A stretch of DNA of 9,901 nucleotides from Nitrospinae bacterium RIFCSPLOWO2_12_39_16 (GCA_001805005.1 MHDO01000003.1:1-9901); one strand, 5' to 3'. Shown: positions 1 through 6,469, counted from the first letter of the stretch. Notes: a model not told the origin generated them from the letters alone. Numbers and translations: made by a program.

Positions 1-196
1 TGGAATTCAGTGATTCAATTTCTCCTACTCTTATAGCTTGTTCAGCTTCTACTCTTTTAGCTTGTTCAGAATTATTCCTCTTCCAATCATCATAACGTTG
101 TTGATCTTTGATAACGACATCTCTACCTCGTCCACATACTTGGCAAACATCAAGTAATTGCAAATTTCCATTGCCACACAAGCAAGGCCATAACAT
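1..196 (-). CDS. Small Cys-rich (putative zinc-binding) protein, 3' end outside window
   Basis: Reading the minus strand from the ATG at 196 gives an open frame of 65 codons running off the left edge, so only the N-terminus is visible. A strong ribosome binding site (AGGAGGA, plus-strand 201-206) sits just before the ATG and supports this start. The visible part has Cys at residues 5, 7, 18 and 21 (C-x-C, ten residues, C-x2-C), an arrangement suggesting a small zinc-binding knuckle. From about residue 27 it becomes charged, rich in Gln, Glu, Arg and Ala, and likely helical or coiled-coil. I do not recognise the family and assign no function. The next gene on the same strand, 188 bp upstream, also encodes a small zinc-ribbon protein, but the gap is too wide to argue for one operon. 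Confidence 0.55.
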   Translation of the reverse strand, partial: MLWPCLCGNGNLQLLDVCQVCGRGRDVVIKDQQRYDDWKRNNSEQAKRVEAEQAIRVGEIESLNS

Positions 197-384
197 GTTA
201 TCCTCCTTTTAAGTAAAAGTTAATCAGTTTATCACGCTAATTCATCCTTTCTATTCACCGCTATCCAATAGTTTACCTTATTCAGATGTTTTATATATAC
301 TTACATAAACCAAGACATTTCCTTTAGTTTTATATTAATTCTTATCAGGTGTTTAAATACAATGGACATTTTTCCTACAGGTTT

Positions 385-648
385 TTATGTGGTCGTCTCT
401 AATTTAGGTAATTCTTTACCACAATATTTACATACCGTTGCTTCTGTTTTAATCCATTCGGCACAGAATGGGCATTTTTTCTCAGATACCTCTGAGTGCA
501 ATGGTGATAACGCAATCAATACCAGCAAACAAAGAGGAGTAAGCAGCAGGGTTAATAATACCCAACCACCTATTGAACGATTCTTTTTCTTTGCTATAAT
601 ACCAGCAATCACCGCACAGATAGTCCATATAGTTAAAACCGTCATCAT
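385..648 (-). CDS. Small two-helix membrane protein with C-terminal zinc ribbon
   Basis: The protein has 87 residues from the ATG at 648. A longer frame to 681 exists, but an excellent AGGAGG lies 8 nt before the 648 ATG, inside the extra codons, so the shorter start is preferred. Two hydrophobic segments (about 3-19 and 27-49) flank a basic turn (KKKNR, 20-24), suggesting a membrane hairpin. The C-terminal part has Cys59, Cys62, Cys73 and Cys76 as two C-x2-C knuckles in a context (CPFCAEWIK, VCKYCGKEL) closely resembling the UPF0547-type zinc ribbon that ends many small bacterial membrane proteins. The ribbon probably faces the cytoplasm. Function is unknown. It is transcribed divergently from the antitoxin-like gene at 811. 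Confidence 0.72.
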   Translation of the reverse strand: MMTVLTIWTICAVIAGIIAKKKNRSIGGWVLLTLLLTPLCLLVLIALSPLHSEVSEKKCPFCAEWIKTEATVCKYCGKELPKLETTT

Positions 649-656
649 TTTAATCA

Positions 657-662
657 CCTCCT
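657..662 (-). promoter_or_regulatory. Ribosome binding site fixing the 648 start
   Basis: The minus strand reads AAAGGAGGTGATT before two consecutive ATG codons (648 and 645). The AGGAGG core is 8 nt from the first ATG, an ideal distance. It makes the upstream start at 681 unlikely, because that start has no comparable site. Confidence 0.75.
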
Positions 663-724
663 TTCCCCCTAAAATTCTCAATTAAAGATTTATCCCTCTA
701 TTTCCCCTTCCCCGCGTTTCCCTG

Positions 725-755
725 AACATCATAATTAAAACATCATAATTAAAAC
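725..755. repeat. Tandem 14-nt direct repeat in divergent intergenic region
   Basis: The 14-nt unit AACATCATAATTAA occurs twice head to tail (725-738 and 739-752), followed by the first three bases of a third copy. It lies between the divergent genes starting at 648 (minus) and 811 (plus), about 55 bp upstream of the latter. Exact direct repeats at this position could be operator half-sites for the antitoxin-like protein or another regulator. They could also be a simple slippage duplication in AT-rich DNA. Confidence 0.7.
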
Positions 756-784
756 TTGATTTCCTTATCTCCCTCCTGTTATCA
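756..784 (+). promoter_or_regulatory. Possible sigma-70 promoter for the antitoxin-like gene
   Basis: TTGATT (756-761) and TTATCA (779-784) are separated by 17 bp, 26 bp upstream of the ATG at 811. The -10 match is poor, so this is only a candidate. It directly abuts the 14-nt direct repeats, which would place them just upstream of the -35 box. Confidence 0.25.
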
Positions 785-797
785 TTTCATTAAGATT

Positions 798-803
798 GGA
801 GGA
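798..803 (+). promoter_or_regulatory. Ribosome binding site fixing the 811 start
   Basis: GGAGGA lies 7 nt before the ATG at 811. The in-frame TTG at 796 overlaps this site and cannot use it, so 811 is the start. Confidence 0.75.
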
Positions 804-810
804 ATATAAT

Positions 811-1050
811 ATGCCAAAAACCATAGAAGCCGTATATGAAGATGGAGTTTTAAAACCAATAGACCATCTTCCGCTAAAAAACCATCAACAGGTTCATATA
901 ATAATTGAACCCTGTGAAAAAGATACCACTATACAAAACATACCAGAAACCATAGAAGAACTTTTAAAATTACCCGGTGGTGTTTTATCTCAATACGCAA
1001 TAGATAATCATATGGGCATTGGGGATTTTAACGATGCGGACATTGATTGA
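811..1050 (+). CDS. AF2212/PG0164 (DUF104) family antitoxin-like protein, orphan
   Basis: This is a 79-residue acidic protein. Residues 2-33 (beginning PKTIEAVYEDGVLKP, followed by a basic/polar turn and a hydrophobic strand ending IIIEP) match the signature of the AF2212/PG0164 antitoxin family, small AbrB-like swapped-barrel DNA-binding proteins usually encoded just before a VapC-type PIN-domain RNase. Residues 34-79 are acidic and less family-like, with a probable helix around PETIEELLKL (45-54). In a typical module this tail would bind the toxin. No PIN-domain frame follows: the next 140 bp hold no open frame of that kind on either strand. The gene therefore looks like an orphan, or the survivor of a decayed toxin-antitoxin pair. 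Family assignment is fairly secure; antitoxin activity is inferred. Confidence 0.72.
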   Translation: MPKTIEAVYEDGVLKPIDHLPLKNHQQVHIIIEPCEKDTTIQNIPETIEELLKLPGGVLSQYAIDNHMGIGDFNDADID

Positions 1051-1196
1051 TACCCGTATCCTTATCCTTTCCTTCAAATTCCCCTATCTGTCCATTGAGC
1101 ACAAAGATTATCCCATTGCCCTACAGACAAAGTCATGGATCCCCATTTTAATCATCCCTCCCTTTCCTCTATTGCAAAGATAGAAAATCCCATTAG

Positions 1197-1478
1197 GGTT
1201 ATATAAATTTTCTTGAAAACGGAAGGAGGGGATATAGCAGGGAATCTCTGATGAAGATAGCCAATGCACTTGGTATTTCAATATCACAGTTGTTTGAGGA
1301 AGGTAAGGAGAAGGGGAAAATTAAGATGGCAGCAGAATCTTCTCCTGTATATGGAAAACGACGCTCTATTTATGATGAGATAGTTTCTCTATTGAATAAG
1401 CTTCCTGATGCTGCAGTAGACCACTACAAAATGCTTCTCAAAGCCGAAGTTGCCATAAGGGGCAAACAAAAGAAATAA
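1197..1478 (+). pseudogene. 3' remnant of an XRE-family HTH regulator
   Basis: From 1197 the frame translates as GYINFLENGRRG, followed by a stretch containing MKIANALGISISQLFE. This is the second half of an XRE/Cro-CI helix-turn-helix: recognition helix, the E-N-G-x-R turn, then the last helix ending L-G-I-x-x-x-x-L-F. It is directly preceded by TAG at 1194, exactly where homologues commonly have Gln (CAG), so one C-to-T change could have made the stop. The first helices are not found upstream. The longest ATG-started piece is 1251-1478 (75 residues). It starts inside the domain, and the nearest GGAGG is about 20 nt away, too far to serve it. Residues downstream of the HTH (GKRRSIYDEIVSLLNKLP and beyond) look like a normal C-terminal helical tail ending in a Lys-rich stretch. 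Most likely a broken gene; translation of the short product is possible but poorly supported. Confidence 0.6.
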
Positions 1479-1499
1479 TCAGAACGATAATTGGTTTAT

Positions 1500-1530
1500 C
1501 CCGTTAGAAAGGTGAAGACTTTCTAACGGG
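1500..1530. terminator. 12-bp hairpin between convergent genes (possible bidirectional terminator)
   Basis: CCCGTTAGAAAG (1500-1511) and CTTTCTAACGGG (1519-1530) form a perfect 12-bp stem with a 7-nt loop. It lies between the plus-strand XRE remnant and the minus-strand MerR-like gene, and the stem includes the stop codon of the latter (1523-1525). The plus-strand side is followed by GTTTACTT, a weak U-tract. The minus-strand side has no U-run. It may terminate from both sides, or mainly protect the operon's 3' end. Confidence 0.65.
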
Positions 1531-1867
1531 GTTTACTTAAAATAGAAGATATATCAAGCAAATCCTTCTTTAATTCTTTAATGGTCTCCATGACCCTTTC
1601 GCTGTTATCCGATATCTTATATCTTTTAAAAAGCCTCTTTTTTGCACCTTCAATTGAAAATCTCTCCTCATAAAGGAGCTTTTTTATTTCAAGAATGGTA
1701 TCAATATCTTTCTTTCTGTAAACTCGCTGTCCAGCCTCGCTCTTATTCGGTTTTATTAAACCAAATTCAGACTCCCAGTATCGCAGGACATGAGGCTCTA
1801 CCTTTGTAATCTCTGCCACCTCACCTATCTTAAAGAATAATTTATCAGGTATTTCCTTTGCCACCAT
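1523..1867 (-). CDS. MerR-family transcriptional regulator, short form
   Basis: This is a 114-residue protein with an N-terminal winged helix-turn-helix of MerR type. The HTH is at about 11-32 (FFKIGEVAEITKVEPHVLRY), followed by the characteristic R-Y-W-E-S-E-F at 29-35 and the wing RVYRKKDI at 48-55. Residues 57-82 continue with the LEIKKLLYEE and IEGAKKRL helices usual for the family, then a short Lys/Glu-rich helix that may dimerise. There is no C-terminal effector domain and no Cys for metal sensing, so it is not a metal-responsive MerR. It overlaps the 3' end of the IHF gene by 23 nt, and AAGGAG inside the IHF coding region precedes the ATG at a good distance. A MerR-like gene directly after ihfA is, from memory, a recurrent arrangement in deltaproteobacterial genomes. 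Target genes are unknown. Confidence 0.85.
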   Translation of the reverse strand: MVAKEIPDKLFFKIGEVAEITKVEPHVLRYWESEFGLIKPNKSEAGQRVYRKKDIDTILEIKKLLYEERFSIEGAKKRLFKRYKISDNSERVMETIKELKKDLLDISSILSKPR

Positions 1868-2135
1868 TTACAAACTCCTTCATATTTTTACTCGGTTTAA
1901 ATGTAAGCACTCGCCGGGCTGTAATCTTAAACTCCTGGCCTGTCTTTGGATTTCGCCCCGCCCTCTCTTTCTTATCCCTCAAACAGAATTTCCCAAAACC
2001 AACTATATTTACATCCTCACCTGCCGTCAATCTCTCTTTTATTGTCTCAAATATAAGTTCTACAGCGGCAACAGCCTCATTATGCGTAAATCCTACCTTT
2101 TTATAAACAATATCAATTATATCTTCCTTAACCAT
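1845..2135 (-). CDS. ihfA: Integration host factor alpha subunit
   Basis: This 96-residue protein belongs to the HU/IHF family of DNA-bending proteins. Two N-terminal helices (about 3-38) are followed by the beta-arm segment VNIVGFGKF (42-50), the arm tip with RNPKTG (61-66) whose Pro63 would intercalate into DNA, and the C-terminal ARRVLTFKPS (73-82). The F-x-I-T-A-R-R-V-L-T-F-K-P-S ending favours IHF alpha over HU. It probably forms a heterodimer with an IHF beta encoded elsewhere, acting in nucleoid structure and sigma-54 promoter bending. It starts 8 nt inside the SPOR-domain gene, with GAGGAG just upstream, and overlaps the MerR-like gene downstream. The usual neighbour pheT is absent here. 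Confidence 0.88.
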   Translation of the reverse strand: MVKEDIIDIVYKKVGFTHNEAVAAVELIFETIKERLTAGEDVNIVGFGKFCLRDKKERAGRNPKTGQEFKITARRVLTFKPSKNMKEFVNGGKGNT

Positions 2136-2832
2136 CTTTTCTCTCCTCTATAATAGCTGAAAAACCATTTGCTTTCAGTTTATCAACAAACAATAATACA
2201 TCTTTCTTATTATTGTAATCTCCCACATATACCTTATGAAGATTTGCAACCTTCCCCTTTATGTAGCCATGGGCTGTCTCCTGATAGGATAAAAAACCTT
2301 TTCCTTTTAAATCTCTTTGCACAACATCCGCACTCTCTTTAAGCACACATGTTGCCACCCTTATAATATATACTCCATGACGAGCCTCTTTTTCCTCTTT
2401 TTTTACTGCCGTGGACGTGATGAGATGTGGGTCCTCTTCAACTTTTGGAGAAGGAACGGCAGGAGTATTGATAACAGCTCCGCTTTTTATTACTTCTTCC
2501 TTACTTTTTATCATATCCTCATTATCAACCGGCGGAGGACTTTTCTTAGGATTATCTTTAACATCTTCTGAATGTGGTGTAGTTATCTCTCCTGTCAGGG
2601 GCATAAAAGCAGCTTCATCATTTTTAACCTCATCTACAGCAGGAATAGAGGGAGATGGAGGAGGACCAAACTCCAATACAGAATACAGCTCGTATAAAAC
2701 AAATCCTGCAACCGCAATTAGAAAAACCACATAAATATTATTTTTATTAAATTTCCTTTCAGGCCGATAATTCAACCCCATCAGCCTCGCCCTCATACCG
2801 TGAACTTCTTTGAGAAGATTAAACTGTTTCAT
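2128..2832 (-). CDS. SPOR-domain membrane protein
   Basis: This is a 234-residue bitopic membrane protein. A basic cytoplasmic N-terminus (1-32) is followed by one transmembrane helix (about 33-50). A long Pro-, Ser- and Glu/Lys-rich linker (about 56-150) would span the periplasm. The C-terminal domain (about 153-229) has the alternating strand-helix pattern of SPOR domains, with VYIIRVATC at the first strand and YVGDYNNKKDVLLFVDKLKANGF near the end. SPOR domains bind denuded peptidoglycan glycans at division sites, so a role in cell-wall remodelling or septation is likely. The overall order (helix, linker, SPOR) is that of FtsN- or DedD-like proteins, but I see no FtsN-specific motif. Its ATG overlaps the stop of the EF-G gene by one base (TAATG), which implies translational coupling. 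Confidence 0.78.
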   Translation of the reverse strand: MKQFNLLKEVHGMRARLMGLNYRPERKFNKNNIYVVFLIAVAGFVLYELYSVLEFGPPPSPSIPAVDEVKNDEAAFMPLTGEITTPHSEDVKDNPKKSPPPVDNEDMIKSKEEVIKSGAVINTPAVPSPKVEEDPHLITSTAVKKEEKEARHGVYIIRVATCVLKESADVVQRDLKGKGFLSYQETAHGYIKGKVANLHKVYVGDYNNKKDVLLFVDKLKANGFSAIIEERKDG

Positions 2833-4931
2833 TAGTGGTGATGTTTTATCTCTTCCTTCCTCGCCTTTGCCTCACTGATAATCTTTTCCGACAGGTGTCC
2901 CGGCACTTCTTCGTAATGGAAGAACTCCATTGTGAATACCCCTCTTCCCCCTGTCATAGAGCGTAAATCCATTGCATATTTCAAGACCTCTGCCATAGGA
3001 ACATGAGCCTTTATAGCTTGGCTCTTACTCTGAGGGACAACACCTGTTACCTTACCCCTCCTTGAATTGAGGTCGCCAATCACATCCCCCATATTCTCTT
3101 CAGGAATAATTATCTCCATATTCATTATAGGCTCAAGGAGTATTGGCTTGCTCTCCTGCATCCCCTTTTTAAATGCCATTGAACCTGCAATCTTGAATGC
3201 CATTTCAGAAGAATCTACATCGTGATACGAGCCATCATATAAGGTTACTTTCACATCTGTAACAGGATAACCTGCAACTATCCCCTCCTCCATCGCCTCA
3301 ACTATCCCTTTTTCAATAGCAGGTATATAATTCTTTGGAATAGCCCCACCTACTATCTTGTCAACAAAGACAAATCCATTCCCCCTTGTGAGAGGCTCCA
3401 TTTCAAGCCAGCAGTCTCCATACTGCCCTCTGCCACCAGACTGTCTTTTATATTTGCCCTGCACTTTTGAGCTCCCCTTAATTGTCTCTTTATATGGAAC
3501 TCTTGGGGTTTTCATCACAACATCAACTCCAAATTTTCTCTTTAGCCTCCCGATAACCACTTCAAGATGCACCTGCCCCATTCCTGTTATTAATAATTCC
3601 TTTGTCTGAGGGTCTCTGCTTATTTTTAATGTCGGGTCTTCTTCTGATAGACGGTTTAACGCAATACTAACCTTCTCATCATCCGCCTTCGTCTTTGGTT
3701 CAATAGCCAGAGATATAACAGAATTTGGAAACTCAATGGGCTTTAATATTATAGGGTCTTTCTCACTGCACAGTGTATCACCTGTGAAAGTACTTTTCAG
3801 CTTTGCCACACCTGCTATATCACCGGCTGATACCTTTGCCACTGCTTTCTGCTTTTTCCCCATTATCAGGAATATATGCCCTACCTTCTCTTTTACTTCC
3901 CTGTTTGGATTTAATACTACTGAGTCAGAATTGAGTGTGCCTGAATAGACCCTGAATAAGGTCAGTTTACCTGCATAGGGGTCAACAATTGTCTTAAATG
4001 CAAGTGCAGAAAGGGGGGCACTTTCAGATGCCTCTCTCATAATCTCCTCATCTTTCCCCTGTCTTTTCCCTTTAATCTGCGGGATATCCTTTGGAGAAGG
4101 GAGAAATTCAGTTATTGCATCCATAAGAGGCTGAACTGAAATATTTTTAACTGCCGAGCCGCAGATAACTGGAACTATAATCCCGTTCAGAACAGCCTTT
4201 CTCAAACCCTTTTTGATTTCCTCATCAGAAAGACTCCCCTCATTGAGATATTTTTCAATTAGCTTATCGTCACTCTCTGCCACTGCCTCTATTAACTCTA
4301 CTCTGTGCTCTTCCGATTTCTTTTTTAAATCCTCAGGTATATTCTCTATTCTATATTCGCCGTTAGCATTGGCAGAGAATTTAAGCGCCTTCATGCTCAA
4401 GAGATCAATAACTCCCATAAAAGACGCCTCTTCACCGATAGGCAGATTTAACTTCACAGGCCTATGTTTGAATATTTTCTTAATATCATCAAATGCCCTT
4501 ACATAGCTTGCCCTCTCCTGGTCCATCTTATTCACAAATACAATCCGTGGGATACCAAACTCATCAGCCCAGCCCCATACCTTCTCTGTCTCAAGCTTCA
4601 CACCCGATATTGCACTTACTATTACCACAACCCCATCCATCACCCTCATACACCCCTGTGTATCGGCAATAAAGTTCTGATAGCCGGGGGTATCAATTAT
4701 ATTGAGCTTATTATTCTTCCACTCACAGAAGGCTATGGATGAACTCAATGTTATCTTCCTTTCAATTTCATCAGGCTCATAGTCCGTCACTGTGGAACCA
4801 TCCAATACCTTCCCAAGCTTATTAATTGTCTTTGAATTAAAGAGGATTGCCTCTGAAAGGGATGTCTTGCCTGCACCTCCATGTGCAACAATGCCAATGT
4901 TTCTTATGTTCTCAATTTTATATTCCTTCAT
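2832..4931 (-). CDS. fusA: EF-G-2-type translational GTPase (elongation factor G-like)
   Basis: At 699 residues this is a full-length EF-G fold. The G domain has a P-loop AHGGAGKT (16-23), G3 DTPGY (80-84), NKMD (134-137) and CGSAVKN (257-263). Domain II is about 305-395, domain III has GMGQVHLEV (450-458), and domain IV has GGRGQYGD (499-506) and the tip motif YHDVDSSE (569-576). Domain V has EPIMNMEI and ends TMEFFHYEEVPGHL. Two features separate it from housekeeping EF-G: the P-loop lacks the usual A-H-I-D, and the catalytic switch II His (DTPGH) is Tyr84. Both recall EF-G-2 proteins such as Thermus EF-G-2. A canonical EF-G beside str-operon genes is therefore expected elsewhere. Whether this one acts in translocation, recycling or another step cannot be told. 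The start has AGGAGGGG a few nt upstream. It is the first gene of an overlapping four-gene operon. The terminal His-His-His is probably incidental. Confidence 0.9.
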   Translation of the reverse strand: MKEYKIENIRNIGIVAHGGAGKTSLSEAILFNSKTINKLGKVLDGSTVTDYEPDEIERKITLSSSIAFCEWKNNKLNIIDTPGYQNFIADTQGCMRVMDGVVVIVSAISGVKLETEKVWGWADEFGIPRIVFVNKMDQERASYVRAFDDIKKIFKHRPVKLNLPIGEEASFMGVIDLLSMKALKFSANANGEYRIENIPEDLKKKSEEHRVELIEAVAESDDKLIEKYLNEGSLSDEEIKKGLRKAVLNGIIVPVICGSAVKNISVQPLMDAITEFLPSPKDIPQIKGKRQGKDEEIMREASESAPLSALAFKTIVDPYAGKLTLFRVYSGTLNSDSVVLNPNREVKEKVGHIFLIMGKKQKAVAKVSAGDIAGVAKLKSTFTGDTLCSEKDPIILKPIEFPNSVISLAIEPKTKADDEKVSIALNRLSEEDPTLKISRDPQTKELLITGMGQVHLEVVIGRLKRKFGVDVVMKTPRVPYKETIKGSSKVQGKYKRQSGGRGQYGDCWLEMEPLTRGNGFVFVDKIVGGAIPKNYIPAIEKGIVEAMEEGIVAGYPVTDVKVTLYDGSYHDVDSSEMAFKIAGSMAFKKGMQESKPILLEPIMNMEIIIPEENMGDVIGDLNSRRGKVTGVVPQSKSQAIKAHVPMAEVLKYAMDLRSMTGGRGVFTMEFFHYEEVPGHLSEKIISEAKARKEEIKHHH

Positions 4932-4952
4932 ATCCCCTCCTGTCTAAAAATT

Positions 4953-4984
4953 AGCCGCAGAGGACACAGAGTTCACAGAGAAAA
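4953..4984. repeat. Three-unit 9-nt CAGAG repeat in the EF-G leader
   Basis: Three units of period 9 start with CAGAG: CAGAGGACA (4958-4966), CAGAGTTCA (4967-4975) and CAGAGAAAA (4976-4984), preceded by AGCCG. On the minus strand, which is the transcribed leader of the EF-G operon, this reads as repeated CTCTGTG/CTCTGCG-type sequence. It closely resembles a widespread, unexplained intergenic repeat of the form CTCTGTG-AACTCTGTG seen in many environmental bacteria. The resemblance is from memory. Confidence 0.6.
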
Positions 4985-5021
4985 ACCTTTTTATGCTTTT
5001 CTATGGTTTATTTCCCCCCAT

Positions 5022-5050
5022 AATATATATTATAGAAAATGATATTTCAA
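5022..5050 (-). promoter_or_regulatory. Candidate sigma-70 promoter of the EF-G / SPOR / ihfA / merR operon
   Basis: On the minus strand TTGAAA (5050-5045) and TATATT (5027-5022) are 17 bp apart, about 90 bp upstream of the EF-G ATG. A second -10-like TATAAT (5034-5029) lies within the spacer. The -35 box is one arm of a small inverted repeat, TTTCA-n4-TGAAA (5045-5058). The implied leader of about 80 nt contains the CAGAG repeat. The region is AT-rich, so chance matches are likely. Confidence 0.4.
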
Positions 5051-5080
5051 TACTGAAACTCAAAAACTCCTCATTCCTTT

Positions 5081-6400
5081 TTATCTCCCCTCCCTCTCCC
5101 TGAAAAATAATCTCAATGGTGTCCCTTCAAAATTAAAATTCTCCCTTAATTTATGGTGAATATATCTCTCATATGAAACTCCCACACCTTCAGGATGGTT
5201 AACAATAATCTTGAATGAAGGGGGCTTGGCAGTTACCTGAGTAATATAATAGAATTTTATAAATTTGCCTTTAAAGGATGGAGGTGGTCTATCCTTCACT
5301 ATATCCTGAAATATTTTATTTAGTTTTGGGGTCGGCAATTTTTTTGAATACTCTGAAAATACATTTTCTATCGCAGGTAAAATATTATTTATCCTCTGCC
5401 CTGTCTTTGCTGATATAAAAATAATCGGGGCATAGGATAAAAATTTGAATCTCTCCCTTATAAAATTTACATATAAGCCTGTTGTTGTATTATCCTTGTT
5501 TATGCTGTCCCATTTATTGATAGCAATGATACATCCCTTCCCTGCCTCATTAGCATAGCTTGCTATCTTTGCATCCTGCTCTGTAATGCCGTCATTTGCA
5601 TCAAGTAATATGACTGCGATATCACATCTTTCAATGCTTTTTAGTGCCATTATTACACTGTATTTCTCAAGTTTCTGGCTTACCCTGTGTTTCTTTCTTA
5701 TCCCTGCCGTATCAATAAAGAGATATTTCTTGCCATCAACTTCCAGAGCGGTATCAATGGAATCCCTTGTAGTGCCGGGTATTTCACTGACAAGAAGCCT
5801 CTTTCTGCCAAGAAGTTTATTTATGAGAGAAGACTTTCCTACATTTGGCCTTCCGATAACAGCAACTCTGATAATATCAGCGGGCATTTCTTCTGCCTCA
5901 AATTGCGGAAGATAATTAGATATTGTATCCAATAAATTCCCTATTCCAATATTATGCTCTGCTGAAACAGGAACAATATCCTTAAACCCCAACTCATGAA
6001 ACTCCAGTATTCTCTCCTCATGCTTTTTATCATCTATCTTATTCACCGCAAGTATTATATTCTTTGACGACTTTCTTAAAAAATCCGCCATCTCTTTATC
6101 AGATTGGGTTAAGCCTTCAGCACCATCTGTTAAAAAAATAATTACATCTGCCTCCTCAATTGCCAGTTGTGCCTGCTCCCTGATCTGGCTCATAAGTCCA
6201 TCTTCTTTTACAGGCTCAAATCCTCCTGTATCTATAAGAGAGAAAGTTTTATCTCCCAATGTAACATCAGAATAGTTTCTATCCCTCGTAACACCAGGTG
6301 TATCATCCACAATAGCTATCCTCTTTTTAACTATTCGGTTGAACATGGTTGACTTTCCCACATTCGGTCTTCCAACAATCGCTACAACTGGTTTTCTCAT
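5081..6400 (-). CDS. der: Ribosome assembly GTPase Der (EngA)
   Basis: This 439-residue protein has two tandem Era-like GTPase domains and a C-terminal KH-like domain, the hallmark of Der, which is needed for 50S subunit maturation. Domain 1 has GRPNVGKS (10-17), the switch I TPGVTRD (34-40), DTGG (57-60), NKID (120-123) and SAE (146-148). Domain 2 has GRPNVGKS (183-190), PGTTRD (208-213), DTAG (230-233), NKWD (295-298) and SAK (330-332). The KH-like domain spans about 350-435, with ITQVTAKPPSF and the conserved ending GTPLRLFFR. The start M-R-K-P-V-V-A-I-V-G matches the family, but no Shine-Dalgarno sequence is visible before the ATG, unlike most genes here. It follows the rpoH stop by 69 bp, with no convincing promoter between, so it may be co-transcribed with rpoH. 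Confidence 0.95.
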   Translation of the reverse strand: MRKPVVAIVGRPNVGKSTMFNRIVKKRIAIVDDTPGVTRDRNYSDVTLGDKTFSLIDTGGFEPVKEDGLMSQIREQAQLAIEEADVIIFLTDGAEGLTQSDKEMADFLRKSSKNIILAVNKIDDKKHEERILEFHELGFKDIVPVSAEHNIGIGNLLDTISNYLPQFEAEEMPADIIRVAVIGRPNVGKSSLINKLLGRKRLLVSEIPGTTRDSIDTALEVDGKKYLFIDTAGIRKKHRVSQKLEKYSVIMALKSIERCDIAVILLDANDGITEQDAKIASYANEAGKGCIIAINKWDSINKDNTTTGLYVNFIRERFKFLSYAPIIFISAKTGQRINNILPAIENVFSEYSKKLPTPKLNKIFQDIVKDRPPPSFKGKFIKFYYITQVTAKPPSFKIIVNHPEGVGVSYERYIHHKLRENFNFEGTPLRLFFREREGR

Positions 6401-6469
6401 ATTAGGTATAGCGTTTTAATTGCTTCCGCATTTAATAATAAGACTTGTTCTGCGTATTCTTTGATTAAA

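Noticed and set aside
191..200. Perfect 10-bp palindrome TAACATGTTA at the first gene's start codon
   Set aside because: It is short, includes the start codon, and has no second copy in the window, so chance is the simplest explanation.
362..685. 107-residue plus-strand frame opposite the two-helix zinc-ribbon gene
   Set aside because: The minus-strand gene has an excellent ribosome binding site, membrane segments and a zinc ribbon; the plus frame has none of these.
2835..2843. His-His-His at the C-terminus of the EF-G-like protein, like a tag or metal site
   Set aside because: Three His at the end of a charged, poorly conserved tail need no special explanation.
4932..5080. Riboswitch or attenuator in the EF-G leader
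   Set aside because: Apart from the 9-nt repeat and a 5-bp inverted repeat at the -35 box, I could find no stable multi-stem structure or known aptamer core.
1858..6352. Several plus-strand frames of 60-110 residues opposite the core genes
   Set aside because: They are antisense to conserved genes (ihfA, the SPOR gene, the EF-G gene, der), show no family motifs and lack ribosome binding sites.
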